A stretch of DNA of 64,000 nt from Pantoea rwandensis (GCF_002095475.1 NZ_MLFR01000015.1:1-64000), one strand, 5' to 3'; numbered from the stretch's first letter, positions 24,169-33,524 are shown. Notes: generated from the letters alone by a model not told the origin. Numbers and translations are program-made.

Positions 24169-25134
24169 ATGAGTAAACCAATTCAGATGGAACGTGGCGT
24201 CAAGTATCGCGATGCCGACAAAATGGCGCTGATTCCGGTGAAAACCGTGATGGTCGAGCGTGAAGAGATCCTGCGTAAGCCGGAGTGGATGAAGATTAAA
24301 CTGCCTGCGGACTCTAGCCGCATTCAGGGTATCAAAGCCGCGATGCGCAAAAACGGCCTGCACTCGGTCTGTGAAGAGGCCTCCTGCCCTAACCTCGCTG
24401 AATGTTTCAACCACGGTACCGCCACCTTTATGATCCTCGGCGCGATTTGTACCCGTCGTTGCCCGTTCTGCGATGTCGCCCATGGCCGTCCGAATATGCC
24501 TGATGCCAACGAACCGCTGAAACTGGCACAAACCATTGCCGATATGGCGCTGCGTTATGTGGTCATTACCTCAGTGGACCGCGACGATCTGCGCGACGGC
24601 GGGGCTCAGCACTTTGCGGATTGCATCACTGCCATCCGTGAAAAAAGCCCAACCATCAAAATTGAAACTCTGGTGCCTGATTTCCGTGGTCGTATGGACC
24701 GCGCGCTGGAAATTCTCACCGCGACGCCGCCGGATGTGTTCAACCACAACATGGAAAACGTGCCGCGCGTGTACCGCCAGGTTCGTCCAGGTGCTAACTA
24801 TGACTGGTCACTGAAGCTGCTGGAGCGCTTTAAAGAAGCGCACCCAGATGTGCCGACCAAGTCTGGCCTGATGGTCGGTCTGGGTGAAACCAATGCTGAG
24901 ATTGTCGAAGTGATGCGCGATTTGCGTCGCCACGGCGTCACCATGTTAACGCTCGGTCAGTACCTGCAGCCAAGCCGTCATCACCTGCCCGTCCAGCGCT
25001 ATGTCAGCCCAGCCGAGTTTGACGAGATGAAAGAAGAAGCGATGGCGATGGGCTTTACGCACGCCGCTTGCGGCCCATTTGTGCGTTCTTCTTACCATGC
25101 CGATATGCAGGCGAAAGGGTTGGAAGTGAAATAA
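24169..25134 (+). CDS. lipA: Lipoyl synthase
   Basis: 321-aa radical-SAM enzyme inserting two sulfurs into octanoyl groups. The auxiliary cluster cysteines are in [12 protein letters not shown], the radical-SAM cluster in CTRRCPFC, and the C-terminal serine ligand in VRSSYHA. It follows lipB after 175 nt without the intervening ybeF of E. coli; nothing else is evident in that gap. Confidence 0.96.
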   Translation: MSKPIQMERGVKYRDADKMALIPVKTVMVEREEILRKPEWMKIKLPADSSRIQGIKAAMRKNGLHSVCEEASCPNLAECFNHGTATFMILGAICTRRCPFCDVAHGRPNMPDANEPLKLAQTIADMALRYVVITSVDRDDLRDGGAQHFADCITAIREKSPTIKIETLVPDFRGRMDRALEILTATPPDVFNHNMENVPRVYRQVRPGANYDWSLKLLERFKEAHPDVPTKSGLMVGLGETNAEIVEVMRDLRRHGVTMLTLGQYLQPSRHHLPVQRYVSPAEFDEMKEEAMAMGFTHAACGPFVRSSYHADMQAKGLEVK

Positions 25135-25196
25135 TCGGCTTAATTGGCTGCTTGATGTGCGGCAGCCAAATTTATCGGAAGCCAGAAAAACAAAAA

Positions 25197-25223
25197 CCAG
25201 ACTGGAAGCAGTCTGGTTTTTTT
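25197..25223. terminator. Rho-independent terminator between lipA and tatE
   Basis: CCAGACT, loop GGAAGC, AGTCTGG, then seven T; preceded by five A, so it may work in both directions for lipA (plus) and tatE (minus). Confidence 0.88.
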
Positions 25224-25268
25224 ATCGACGTCATAAATTTTTACATTTATTGACGTGAAGCGGTGATA

Positions 25269-25472
25269 TTACTCTTTGTGACTCACGCGTTCAGCAGGCG
25301 CTTCTTCAGCGGTGCTTTTGGCTGCGGTGGATTCATCGTCTTTCATGGCTTTCTTGAAGCCTTTGATTGCGGAACCCAGATCGCCACCCAGTGAACGTAA
25401 CTTGTTGGTACCAAACAGCAGCACAATCAGTGCACCGATGATCAGCAGTTTGGCAATGCTGAAACCTTCCAT
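25269..25472 (-). CDS. tatE: Sec-independent translocase component TatE
   Basis: 67-aa TatA/E family protein: one N-terminal transmembrane helix (about residues 5-22), then the hinge [24 protein letters not shown] and a charged tail. It is assigned TatE, not TatA, because it is a single gene next to lipA, as in E. coli. It supplements TatA in the twin-arginine pore. Confidence 0.93.
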   Translation of the reverse strand: MEGFSIAKLLIIGALIVLLFGTNKLRSLGGDLGSAIKGFKKAMKDDESTAAKSTAEEAPAERVSHKE

Positions 25473-25579
25473 ACTTTACCTTTCAACCTTAATGAAAAAC
25501 GAACATGACTATTAACGCGCAGTTTATCACCTGTCACAAGTGGAATCTGTAACAGATTACGATCAACATCCGCTTAACA

Positions 25580-26350
25580 TTAAATGAAGCGACTGAGAAA
25601 CGCCTGCGTGCGCGGATGTTGTGGATTGCCAATCACCTGCTCTGGACTGCCCTGCTCCACTACCACTCCGCCATCCATAAACACCACCCGATCGGCAGCC
25701 TCACGTGCAAAACCTATTTCATGCGTCACCACAATCATGGTTAATCCGCGGTCCGCCAGCGTACGCATCGTTGCCAACACTTCCCCCACCAACTCAGGGT
25801 CAAGTGCCGATGTCGGCTCATCGAACAGCATCAACGCAGGTTTGATTGCCAGCGCACGCGCAATCGCTACGCGCTGCTGTTGCCCGCCAGAAAGATGTCG
25901 CGGCCACGCATCGGCTTTATCACTCAATCCCACCGTTGAAAGCAGTTCTCGGGCATGTTGTAGCACCTCCTGGCGCGGGAACTTATGCACGCCAATTGGC
26001 GCTTCAATAATGTTCTGCAACACGGTCATGTGCGGATAAAGATTAAACTGCTGAAACACCATGCCGATTTTCTGGCGCTGATGGGCAATTTTGCGCGCCG
26101 ATAAGCGATGCAAAATGCCACGTTTCAGTTCATAGCCCACTTGGTCATCCCCGACCATAATCGAGCCGGCATTCATATCTTCTAAATGGTTAATACAACG
26201 TAGAAAAGTGGATTTCCCCGATCCCGAAGGACCTAAAATCACCACCACTTCTCCCGGAAACACATCCAGATCAATACCTTTCAGAACCTGATTATCGCCG
26301 TAACTTTTCTGGACATTACGGGCGCGTACTAGCGGCTGAACCTCACTCAT
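25580..26350 (-). CDS. Polar amino-acid ABC transporter ATPase
   Basis: 256-aa ATPase of the HisP/GlnQ type: Walker [10 protein letters not shown] near residue 40, signature [15 protein letters not shown], Walker [15 protein letters not shown], and the switch-histidine motif VVTHEIG. It has the short insertion ([15 protein letters not shown]) seen in HisP-like members. Last gene of a five-gene minus-strand operon; its start overlaps the permease stop by 4 nt. The substrate cannot be read from the ATPase. Confidence 0.9.
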   Translation of the reverse strand: MSEVQPLVRARNVQKSYGDNQVLKGIDLDVFPGEVVVILGPSGSGKSTFLRCINHLEDMNAGSIMVGDDQVGYELKRGILHRLSARKIAHQRQKIGMVFQQFNLYPHMTVLQNIIEAPIGVHKFPRQEVLQHARELLSTVGLSDKADAWPRHLSGGQQQRVAIARALAIKPALMLFDEPTSALDPELVGEVLATMRTLADRGLTMIVVTHEIGFAREAADRVVFMDGGVVVEQGSPEQVIGNPQHPRTQAFLSRFI

Positions 26351-27306
26351 ACATCCTCCTTCAAACGCGGGGTACTCGTCAGGTTCTGTTCTTCGCTGCC
26401 CGCTCGGCGCTTATTCACCACCGTACGTTTGGTGCCACGCGCGTAGTAACGTTCAATCGCGGATTGCCCAACATTAAGGATCGAGGTGATGAACAGATAC
26501 CAGATAACCGCCACCATCAGCATCGGGATGATTTCAAACGTACGGTTGTAGACTGCCTGCACTGAGTAGAGCAGATCACCCATCGCAATCACACTCACCA
26601 GCGATGTCGCCTTGATCATGCTGATCAACTGATTACCCGTGGGGGGAATAATCGAGCGCATCGCTTGTGGAATAATGATGCGACGCAGCGCACGACTGCG
26701 ACTCATACCAAAAGCCTGAGTGGTTTCCACCTGGCCATGATCCACCGATAACAATCCCGCACGGATGATCTCCGCCATATAGGCCGCTTCATTCAGCGCC
26801 AGACCGGCAATGGCTGCCGTTAACGGTGTGATCAGATCGTTGGTGTTCCAGCTGGCAAAGGTGATATCCGTCCAGGGCACGGTGATCGAAATGGCCGGGA
26901 ACAGCGTTGACATGTTGTACCAAAAGATCAGCTGGACCAGCAGTGGCGTGCCACGGAAAAACCAGATGTAGAGCGACGAGAGCCCACTCAATAATTTATT
27001 CTCTGATAAGCGCCACACCGCCAGAAGCAGGCCCAGTAGCGTACCGAGAATCATGGATACCACCGTCAGCCCTAGCGTGACCTGCAGTCCTTTCATCACC
27101 GAGCCTTCAGTGAACCACTGCAGTACCACTTTCCACTCAAAATTTGGGTTCGTCGCCACTAACCAAAGAAAATTCGCCCCGATCACCAGTACCACAATCC
27201 ATGAGATCCAGCGACCATAGGTAGGCGCACTGCGGGCGAAAGCCACATCGCGCTGTTGCACGTCGGCCTTATCCCTGGCTCGCGTATTGTGGGTTACCGG
27301 ATTCAT
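26347..27306 (-). CDS. Polar amino-acid ABC transporter permease
   Basis: 319-aa permease of the HisM/GlnP family with a long cytosolic N-terminal extension (about 35 residues) and several helices. The EAA loop [20 protein letters not shown] lies near residues 187-206. It is longer than most members because of both terminal extensions. Start ATGA overlaps the binding-protein stop once that gene's reading frame is corrected. Confidence 0.9.
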   Translation of the reverse strand: MNPVTHNTRARDKADVQQRDVAFARSAPTYGRWISWIVVLVIGANFLWLVATNPNFEWKVVLQWFTEGSVMKGLQVTLGLTVVSMILGTLLGLLLAVWRLSENKLLSGLSSLYIWFFRGTPLLVQLIFWYNMSTLFPAISITVPWTDITFASWNTNDLITPLTAAIAGLALNEAAYMAEIIRAGLLSVDHGQVETTQAFGMSRSRALRRIIIPQAMRSIIPPTGNQLISMIKATSLVSVIAMGDLLYSVQAVYNRTFEIIPMLMVAVIWYLFITSILNVGQSAIERYYARGTKRTVVNKRRAGSEEQNLTSTPRLKEDV

Positions 27307-28189
27307 TTTGCTGTCCCCTGCGCCAGATTGCGCCCCGGTTGCTGCAACATGTTGCCGTCAAGTTTCCACTTTTTCATGATGGCCGCGTAAGTGCCATTGG
27401 CGAATAGCTCTTTGTAGGCATCCAACACCACGTTACCCAGTTCTGAGCCTTTAGGAACACGGTGCCTTGGAAAATATCACCAAAGCCGTTTTTCTGTCCC
27501 TTGCCTGACAACTCCAACTGACCATTCGCCTGATCGATGAAATAGGTCAGCGGTGCTTGTGATGAGAAGAAGGCATCAGAACGTTTGGATCGCACGGCCA
27601 GAATAGAGGAAGGTTGATCGGTAAAGGATTGTACCTGCACCGCCGGTTTGCCTGCGGCAACACAAGCATCGGACTGCTTGCGAATCACCTGCTCGGCCGA
27701 TCCTGCTGCCATCACGGCAATGCGTTTGCCACAGGTATCATCCAGACCATTAATCTTCGAGGGATTGCCCTTCTGCACACCAAACACCACGAACTCTTGT
27801 ACGAAGTCGATAAAATCAACCTTCTGCTGACGATCGGGATAATCACCAATCGGGCCGATAGCCATTTGGTAGCGTCCCGAATTGATACCGGCTAATACGC
27901 CAGACAATCCACTGACCGTGGCATGTTCGATCTTAACGCCCAGTAGCTGCGCCAGTGCCGTGGTCAAATCCGCAGAAGCGCCATCCATTGAGTGCGGGCC
28001 GCCCACAATCTCATAAGGAGGAAATGATCCGTTATTCACTGAGATCATTTTTCCCGCCGTTTTTATGTCGGTTGGCAGACGATCGTGCAAAGCCTGATCG
28101 ACTTTTTGTACTGGGATGGCATCCGCTGCCTGAACAACGCTGACGGTCAGGCCCAGAGCCAGTGCGATAGCGGTTGCAAGTGTTTTCAT
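27303..28189 (-). CDS. ABC transporter periplasmic binding protein, one-base frameshift near 27454
   Basis: Type-2 amino-acid binding protein (SBP_bac_3). A signal peptide (MKTLATAIALALGLTVSVVQA) is followed by a domain with NNGSFPPYEIVGG and GRYQMAIGPIGDYPDRQQKVDF. The frame is read correctly to QGTVF and then goes wrong. Adding one C to the CC at 27454-27455 (minus strand) gives QGTVFPKGSELGNVVLDAYK and a normal C-terminus, ending at a TGA at 27303-27305 that overlaps the permease ATG. Restored length is 295 aa. I treat this as a probable sequence error. The ligand is unknown; the residues resemble binders of polar amino acids. Confidence 0.88.
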
Positions 28190-28211
28190 TGGCCAGTTTC
28201 CCCAAAATCTA

Positions 28212-29006
28212 TCAAAGTGGTTTTAATTCAGGACGTGCAAAACGGCGGTTTTCCAGCACCGGTAAAACGCTACGCGCATAAGCAATACGTTGTGGATCGA
28301 GATCCGCGAACACCAGTGCAGCTGATTCCGGCGCCTTAGCAATCGCCACCCCCAGCGGGTCGACCACCAAGCTGTTGCCGATGTTACGTGGCCCGCACTC
28401 CCCGACCGCCACCATGTAGCAAGTGTTTTCCAATGCACGCGCACTGCACAACAGCTCCCAATGCATCTCTTTCAGCGGACCTTTAACCCATGCAGCAGGC
28501 AGCACCAGTACATCCGCACCGTCTAACACCAGGCGGCGCGCCAGCTCTGGGAAACGGACGTCGTAACAGGTCATCAGGCCCACTTTCATCCCCGCGACAT
28601 CCACCAGCGCAGGGACGTCATTCCCTGGGTTAACGCGCTGCGACTCTTGCATGGCAAAGGCATCATAGAGGTGCAGTTTTTCGTAGGCCGCGATAATCTC
28701 GCCATTCCGAATGGCAATCAGCACATTGAGCGCTTTGTTACCTTCAGTAGGCACGTGCACACTCATCATGGTGGTTAAATCGTTGCCCTTACTCACTGCC
28801 AGCAGCTGCGTGACAAACGGACCATCCAGGGGTTGTGCGGCTTTCAACACTAAATCAGGGTCGGCAATATCACGCGCCAGCACGCCTTCCGGCAGCACCA
28901 GCAGATCCGCACCTCCCGCCAGCGACTTGTTCATCAAATCGATGCAGATATCGGTGTTCTCTTGCCATTCACGGCTGACAGCAAATTGACCCATTGCAAC
29001 TTTCAT
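28212..29006 (-). CDS. ybeM: Nitrilase-superfamily amidase, YbeM (deaminated glutathione amidase) type
   Basis: 264-aa carbon-nitrogen hydrolase. The catalytic Glu-Lys-Cys triad is visible in VLPEGVL, YEKLHLYDAF and MTCYDVRFPE. It aligns along its length to E. coli YbeM, which is encoded beside tatE (and is disrupted in K-12). YbeM/Nit1 enzymes hydrolyse deaminated glutathione and related omega-amides. Three tandem ATGs are possible; the third (29006) starts MKVAMGQFAV as in YbeM and sits 6 nt from AAGGGGA. Here it is the second gene of an ABC-transporter operon, suggesting its substrate may be imported. Confidence 0.85.
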   Translation of the reverse strand: MKVAMGQFAVSREWQENTDICIDLMNKSLAGGADLLVLPEGVLARDIADPDLVLKAAQPLDGPFVTQLLAVSKGNDLTTMMSVHVPTEGNKALNVLIAIRNGEIIAAYEKLHLYDAFAMQESQRVNPGNDVPALVDVAGMKVGLMTCYDVRFPELARRLVLDGADVLVLPAAWVKGPLKEMHWELLCSARALENTCYMVAVGECGPRNIGNSLVVDPLGVAIAKAPESAALVFADLDPQRIAYARSVLPVLENRRFARPELKPL

Positions 29007-29008
29007 CA

Positions 29009-29968
29009 TCATTCCCCTTGTACCGCAGCCGGGAAAATCGCTTCCGGCGTCAGTAATGTTTTGGTTAAACCCTGCTGGAACAGCTCGTTGGCAAAATCGG
29101 CAATCATCTTTTTGTTAGCGGAGAATCCGTTCTGATTCCAGTCGGCCGGTAATTCCTGCGCGGTACGTCGCAAATCATCGAGCAACCATGGGGTCGTGTC
29201 GGCATACTTCTCGCGTTTCTGCATCCAGACCTGGTACGACCTATCGATAATTTCACTCAACGCCTGAGGTAACCATGGGTGCGCTTCCGCTAATGCAGGT
29301 TTCATCGCTAACAGATGGATGCCCGGCACATAGCCCACGCGGTTGAAGTAGTCACGCTCCGCGCTGACAAAGTCAGCCTGCAACTGACGTAAGCCAGAGT
29401 CTTTCAGGAAGAAGCCTTCTGGCATAAAGGGGGTGAACACGGCATCGAGTTCGCCGGTCTTGAGTAATTCAATCAGCGGGCGCTCACCCGGTGCGGTTTC
29501 AATGCGTCCCGGACGTCCAAAGCCGGCCAGGCGGTCCACAATTGGATGTTCTTCCGTCAGACGGCCCGCAAACCAGTAGGCATCGTCAATTTCCACACCC
29601 GCTTCGCGCAGCACGGTACGTGTCCAGGTGTTGCCCGAATCCTGCCAACCCGTTACACCAATTTTTTTGCCTTTCAGCTGTGCTGGCGTGGTAATGGGGC
29701 TGTCAGCGGTGGTGATAATGCAGCGCTGGCGAAAACCGCGCATCAGGAAGTGTGGCAGCCCCAACAGCCCGTTATCGCCTCTGGCACACGCCTGTGCATA
29801 ACGGCTGAAAGAAACCTCGCCTGCATCGTATTTATCGCTGGTAGCGAGGTTATCCACCAGGGTGCCCACGCGATCAATTTCAAGCGTAAAGCCTTCCGGT
29901 TTAATGTCGCCGAGTGCCAGCGGGGTGAAATAATCCCAGTCACGCACCGCCAGTCTGATGGTTACCAT
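29009..29968 (-). CDS. Cytosolic binding-protein-like / 4,5-dihydroxyphthalate decarboxylase-like protein
   Basis: 319-aa protein with the type-2 binding-protein fold of the NMT1/THI5 and dihydroxyphthalate-decarboxylase group: segments TPAQLKGKKIGVTGWQDSGNTWTR and LIELLKTGELDAVFTPFMPEGFF are typical. It has no signal peptide, so it is not an ordinary periplasmic receptor and may be an enzyme or sensor. First gene of the operon, divergent from the MocR regulator; its stop overlaps the first of three ybeM ATGs. Ribosome site GGGGAAAG. Reaction unknown. Confidence 0.7.
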   Translation of the reverse strand: MVTIRLAVRDWDYFTPLALGDIKPEGFTLEIDRVGTLVDNLATSDKYDAGEVSFSRYAQACARGDNGLLGLPHFLMRGFRQRCIITTADSPITTPAQLKGKKIGVTGWQDSGNTWTRTVLREAGVEIDDAYWFAGRLTEEHPIVDRLAGFGRPGRIETAPGERPLIELLKTGELDAVFTPFMPEGFFLKDSGLRQLQADFVSAERDYFNRVGYVPGIHLLAMKPALAEAHPWLPQALSEIIDRSYQVWMQKREKYADTTPWLLDDLRRTAQELPADWNQNGFSANKKMIADFANELFQQGLTKTLLTPEAIFPAAVQGE

Positions 29969-30065
29969 AATTGTACTTTCCCCGTTTGTTCAGCCCGCCG
30001 ATTGGGCTACGTCTATTTTTTCAGCAAATAGTGCTTGAATTTGAGTCTAAAACGCGAATACTAAT

Positions 30066-30095
30066 CTGAACAATAAATTCTTTGTTACTGAACAA
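30066..30095. promoter_or_regulatory. Direct repeat, candidate MocR operator
   Basis: CTGAACAA occurs at 30066-30073 and again at 30088-30095, 22 bp apart (two helical turns), with an inverted TTTGTTA half-site between them. It lies 11 nt before the regulator start and upstream of the divergent operon. MocR-type dimers often bind paired direct repeats. Confidence 0.5.
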
Positions 30096-30106
30096 ATGAT
30101 TTTCTT

Positions 30107-31462
30107 ATGACGCAAAATGTAGACGTAGAGTGGCTTAGCCAACAAATTGAGGATGCTTCGGTAAAAGGCATCGCCCACACCGCATCCAACCTGATTCATG
30201 ACGGACATATCGCTGTCGGCATGCAGATGCCTGCGGTGCGTGAGCTGGCGGAACGGCTGGGTGTGAGTCCGGCGACGGTATCGGCGGCTTGGGCACAGTT
30301 AAAAAAGCAGAAAGTCCTGGCGGGTAAAGGACGAAGCGGCGTCTGGGTCTGTGGTAACAGCGTGTTGCCCCGCCCGATTCGCTTCGAAAAGATTGGTAAC
30401 TATGGCGAGAACATCAAAGCGGCGCTGGCGATGGCTTCTCCCGATCCCGCGCTGCTGCCCGATCTCAAGCAGGCGATGCTGGCAGGTATCACTTCGCCAG
30501 ATTTGAACAGCTATCAGCGTGAGGCGATTTCGCCACAGTTAGAAGCCGCCATCAAACTGCGTTGGCCCTATCCTGCGCAGGCCTGGCTAGCCACCGATGG
30601 CGGTTTTGATGCCATGAATTTGATTGTGCAAACCTTGCTTTCACCAGGTGACCGGGTGGTTATCGAAGATCCCACCGCCACCCGCCTGTTAGACATGCTC
30701 GACAATATTGGGGCTGAAATTCTGCCTCTCCCTTGTGATGAGCAAGGACCTTTGCCAGGGGTACTGGCAACGCACCTGCAAAGATCGCCGGCCATGTTCA
30801 TCTATCAACCACGTACGCATTCGGCAACGGGACACAGCGTTAGCCAGCGCCGTAGCGCAGAACTGGCTCGGGTGTTGGCAAATAGCCAAACCATGATTGT
30901 TGAGGACGACGGCATTGGCGATCTGTCGCGTTGGCCTGTGTGGAGCCTCGGATACCACTTCCCGGATCGCGTCGTGCATGTCCACTCGTTCTCAAAAGCC
31001 TATGGTCCCGACCTGCGTTTGGCCGTGCTGTCCGGTACTGCGGAGATGGTAAAGCGCTTACAGTCCTGGCGTAACTTTGGCGTAAGCTGGACCAGCCGTA
31101 TCCTGCAAGATGCGGTGGCATGGATGCTGAAAGATGACACCACGCAGCAGTGTATTCAGCATGCGAAAACAGAGTACGCACACCGTCGTCAACGACTGCT
31201 CTCTGCACTGGCTCAACGCGGTTTGGTTCTGGAAGAGCGGGATGGATTGAGTGTCCTGATACCGGTGGAGTCAGAGCAATACGCCATGATCACTCTGGCC
31301 GCACGCGGCATAGCCGTGCTACCAGGCGAACGTTGCAGTATTAACAGCATCCAGTTTATTCGCGTCAGCGCGGCCTTACTGCCTTTTGAGCAGCTCGACA
31401 GCATTGCTGACGCGATTGTCATTGCATCAGGGCGAGAGCTGAATGTCAGCCCAGATCTTTAA
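30107..31462 (+). CDS. MocR/GntR-type regulator with aminotransferase domain
   Basis: 451-aa protein. An N-terminal winged helix of the GntR type (about residues 15-80: MPAVRELAERLGVSPATVSAAWAQLKKQKVL) is joined to a fold-type I aminotransferase domain (about 110-440). The PLP lysine is in VHSFSKAYGPDLRL and the aspartate in IVEDDGIGDLSRWP. These proteins sense PLP or amino-acid ligands. It probably controls the divergent ABC/ybeM operon. Its 3' end overlaps the convergent GNAT gene by 17 nt. Confidence 0.88.
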   Translation: MTQNVDVEWLSQQIEDASVKGIAHTASNLIHDGHIAVGMQMPAVRELAERLGVSPATVSAAWAQLKKQKVLAGKGRSGVWVCGNSVLPRPIRFEKIGNYGENIKAALAMASPDPALLPDLKQAMLAGITSPDLNSYQREAISPQLEAAIKLRWPYPAQAWLATDGGFDAMNLIVQTLLSPGDRVVIEDPTATRLLDMLDNIGAEILPLPCDEQGPLPGVLATHLQRSPAMFIYQPRTHSATGHSVSQRRSAELARVLANSQTMIVEDDGIGDLSRWPVWSLGYHFPDRVVHVHSFSKAYGPDLRLAVLSGTAEMVKRLQSWRNFGVSWTSRILQDAVAWMLKDDTTQQCIQHAKTEYAHRRQRLLSALAQRGLVLEERDGLSVLIPVESEQYAMITLAARGIAVLPGERCSINSIQFIRVSAALLPFEQLDSIADAIVIASGRELNVSPDL

Positions 31463-31871
31463 TGTGATAACGCGGTGATTCCACATACCCTTCGCGCGAA
31501 TAAAACTGGTTAGCTTTCAGGCGCGAAGAGTGACAATGCACTTCCATACGATCGCAACCTCGTTTTCTCGCCAACTGCTCAGCATGGCTAAGCAGTTGTT
31601 GCCCGCTGCCTTTACTGCGCTCACCTTCCGCGATGCAAAAATAGCTGATACGCGCAAAATCGCCAGCAAGCGCCAGTTGCGGAATAAAGTGTAAAGAGAG
31701 AAACCCCAACACCTGGCTGCCGTGTTCAGCCACCAATAATACTTCATCGGGATGACTGCTCAATTGCGCCAGACGCGCGTCTATAAATGTTTCTGTATCG
31801 CTGTAACCCAGTTCGGTTAACAGCGCACTCAAAGCAAAACTGTCTGTTGCGTGTGCCTGACGAATATTCAT
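31446..31871 (-). CDS. GNAT-family N-acetyltransferase
   Basis: 141-aa single GNAT domain. Acetyl-CoA binding is suggested by the pattern ERSKGSGQQLLSHAEQLARKRG (Q/RxxGxG/A-like), followed by a beta-strand CDRMEVHCHSSRLKANQFYSREGY typical of the C-terminal half. Substrate unknown. It converges on and slightly overlaps the MocR gene. Confidence 0.82.
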   Translation of the reverse strand: MNIRQAHATDSFALSALLTELGYSDTETFIDARLAQLSSHPDEVLLVAEHGSQVLGFLSLHFIPQLALAGDFARISYFCIAEGERSKGSGQQLLSHAEQLARKRGCDRMEVHCHSSRLKANQFYSREGYVESPRYHIKDLG

Positions 31872-32076
31872 CCTGCCTCCTTAAGAGTCCTCGCCAGCAT
31901 TTATATAGCGTTGCGCAGTAAAAAGCTGCAAGTAAGGATTGTTATGAGGATGTTACTGAAGTTATCTGTGAGATACGCCGCAGAATGCGCGTTGTCATGG
32001 GAATGTCATCACAGCTTAAGGTTGGCTTAACCTGGCTTTGCCATGCTGGCAGAAACGAACCGGTGAGGCCCATGAC

Positions 32077-32175
32077 ATGAAAAATTTAGTCCCGCGTACC
32101 TTCAATGAACTGCTCGCGGTGAGCGTTGCCATCGTGGCGGTAGTCGGCTATGCCCACACTTGGTGGCAGCTGTAA
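32077..32175 (+). CDS. Possible 32-aa single-helix membrane protein
   Basis: ATG at 32077 with GTGAGG 8 nt upstream; it begins MKNLVPRTFNELLAVS and continues as a hydrophobic helix (about residues 13-25) ending HTWWQL. Size, one helix and aromatic end are typical of small bacterial membrane proteins. I do not recognise a family. It stops 11 nt before the hairpin shared with cspE. The remaining part of the 31872-32229 gap shows nothing else. Confidence 0.5.
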   Translation: MKNLVPRTFNELLAVSVAIVAVVGYAHTWWQL

Positions 32176-32186
32176 AAAGGATAAAA

Positions 32187-32210
32187 AAAACCCGCCAGTA
32201 GGCGGGTTTT
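32187..32210. terminator. Bidirectional terminator for cspE and the small upstream ORF
   Basis: AAAACCCGCC, loop AGTA, GGCGGGTTTT with A/T runs on both sides. It lies 20 nt beyond the cspE stop. Confidence 0.92.
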
Positions 32211-32229
32211 CAGAATTCTAACTGTTAAC

Positions 32230-32439
32230 TTACAGAGCGATAACGTTAGCAGCAGATGGGCCTTTAGCACCGTCAGTGATTTCGAACTCTACGCGCTGAC
32301 CTTCAGCCAGAGTTTTGAAGCCATTGCTCATGATTGCAGAGAAGTGTACGAATACATCTTTGCTGCCATCTTCTGGAGTAATGAAACCGAAGCCTTTCGA
32401 CTCATTAAACCACTTAACGTTACCTTTGATCTTGGACAT
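32230..32439 (-). CDS. cspE: Cold-shock-like RNA chaperone CspE
   Basis: 69-aa cold-shock domain with RNP1 KGFGFITP and RNP2 VFVHF. It differs from E. coli CspE at only three positions that I can see (ITDGAK for ITNGAK; IMSNGF for IQTNGF). It acts as an RNA chaperone and transcription antiterminator. Confidence 0.96.
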   Translation of the reverse strand: MSKIKGNVKWFNESKGFGFITPEDGSKDVFVHFSAIMSNGFKTLAEGQRVEFEITDGAKGPSAANVIAL

Positions 32440-32962
32440 CTATATTACCTTTACATGAAAAATGGACACTAAACTGTGTCGACGTCTAGTACAGCAATTG
32501 CGGTGACATTTGTCCAGTGCGAATTGATGAAAAAGTGATAAATATTGGTTTTTTCCATCTTCTTCACACTTTCTGGGTGTAATGATTGGTTCAAAACAAT
32601 CTCCCGCCTCCACTTCAGCTGTACTGAAATGATGCTAAGCCACTGGAAAATCAGTGGTTGCAAAATATTCAGACCGCATCTGCTTGATCCCATAACGAAT
32701 TTCGCCGTAAGGGGTCATTCACGTCATGTTGAACGCTTCGCTCCCCCTTCAAATATCATCGACACCGCGTCCAAAATCGAGAACCTGAGTACGAGGGAGG
32801 CGAATTTTTCTCGGTGGATCACGGGTAGTTATTGCCTAACATTCAGCGGGTTAAGTCAAATCATTTACTGTGTAAACAAATTAAATAAATTTATGAATTG
32901 AACTTGATCGTCGAATGAGATAAATCTCACTATTCCAGGATGGAGAGAGGGAGAGCGTTGAG
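32440..32962. other. Intergenic region: cspE leader and promoter region
   Basis: This 523-bp stretch holds the cspE 5' leader on the minus strand and the upstream region of a small plus-strand gene. One open frame (32545-32901) has no ribosome site and implausible composition. I see no tRNA, repeat or convincing promoter pair. Confidence 0.4.
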
Positions 32963-33148
32963 ATGACCATTCAATGTAGCACCTGTGGTAGCGCCAAATT
33001 TTTCTTTACGCTGCCAAAGCGAGATAAGAGCATCAAGCATTGCCATCATGGGGCGTATTGTGCCCGCTGTGGCAAGCCACTCAATTTACAAGACCTTAAT
33101 CCTCCTGTGGTCACACCGAACCTTTTCGCGACTCTCGATGCTGAATAA
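32963..33148 (+). CDS. 61-aa putative zinc-ribbon protein
   Basis: Two cysteine pairs, CSTCG near residue 5 and CARCG near residue 33, with a CHHG between them, form a likely zinc-binding ribbon. A purine-rich site AGGGAGAG lies upstream of the ATG. A hairpin follows at 33155-33174. I do not recognise the family. Confidence 0.72.
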   Translation: MTIQCSTCGSAKFFFTLPKRDKSIKHCHHGAYCARCGKPLNLQDLNPPVVTPNLFATLDAE

Positions 33149-33154
33149 CTGAAG

Positions 33155-33174
33155 CAGGCACCCTAAGGTGCCTG
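33155..33174. terminator. Hairpin between convergent small genes
   Basis: CAGGCACC, loop CTAA, GGTGCCTG; followed by TTCTTGTC. It separates the 61-aa gene from the yohP-like gene. Confidence 0.7.
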
Positions 33175-33180
33175 TTCTTG

Positions 33181-33264
33181 TCAGAAAATCAGCTTAAACA
33201 CGCCAGTAATAGTCAGCAATCCCACGATAAAGATAATGGCGATGATCCACAGGATTATTTTCAT
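33181..33264 (-). CDS. yohP: 27-aa membrane protein, YohP homologue
   Basis: Small ORF on the minus strand starting MKIILWIIAIIFIVGLL and ending GVFKLIF. It has 27 residues, the same as E. coli YohP, and differs from it at a handful of hydrophobic positions as I remember that sequence. AAGGAG lies 6 nt before the ATG. A single hydrophobic helix makes it an inner-membrane protein; its function is unknown. Such genes are usually missed by gene callers. Confidence 0.85.
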   Translation of the reverse strand: MKIILWIIAIIFIVGLLTITGVFKLIF

Positions 33265-33524
33265 TGTTCGCTCCTTCAGGTATGAAAAATAACGCGTCTC
33301 TTAGTCAGTATAGATGATCATTCTGTGTTCGCTGGGTAGTGCGAGCGCTGTCACGCATCATGATGGTTGTTACTTGCAGTTCAAGCTTATTTCTGCGAGA
33401 CGGGTCGCAGGCCGTGATTTTCCTTAATGTCACATGCCCAAGGAGGAGCTTGGCATTGTCTAAACTTATACCGCCTCCAGGAGGCCTCAATGGTTATCAA
33501 TGCCTACGTAACAAGGAGATTTCT

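Noticed and set aside
27614-27895. 93-aa plus-strand ORF in the binding-protein gene
   Set aside because: Antisense to a well-supported gene and without a ribosome site.
32545-32901. 118-aa ORF upstream of the zinc-ribbon gene
   Set aside because: No ribosome site; composition rich in S, C, F and H is like translated non-coding DNA; overlaps the cspE promoter region.
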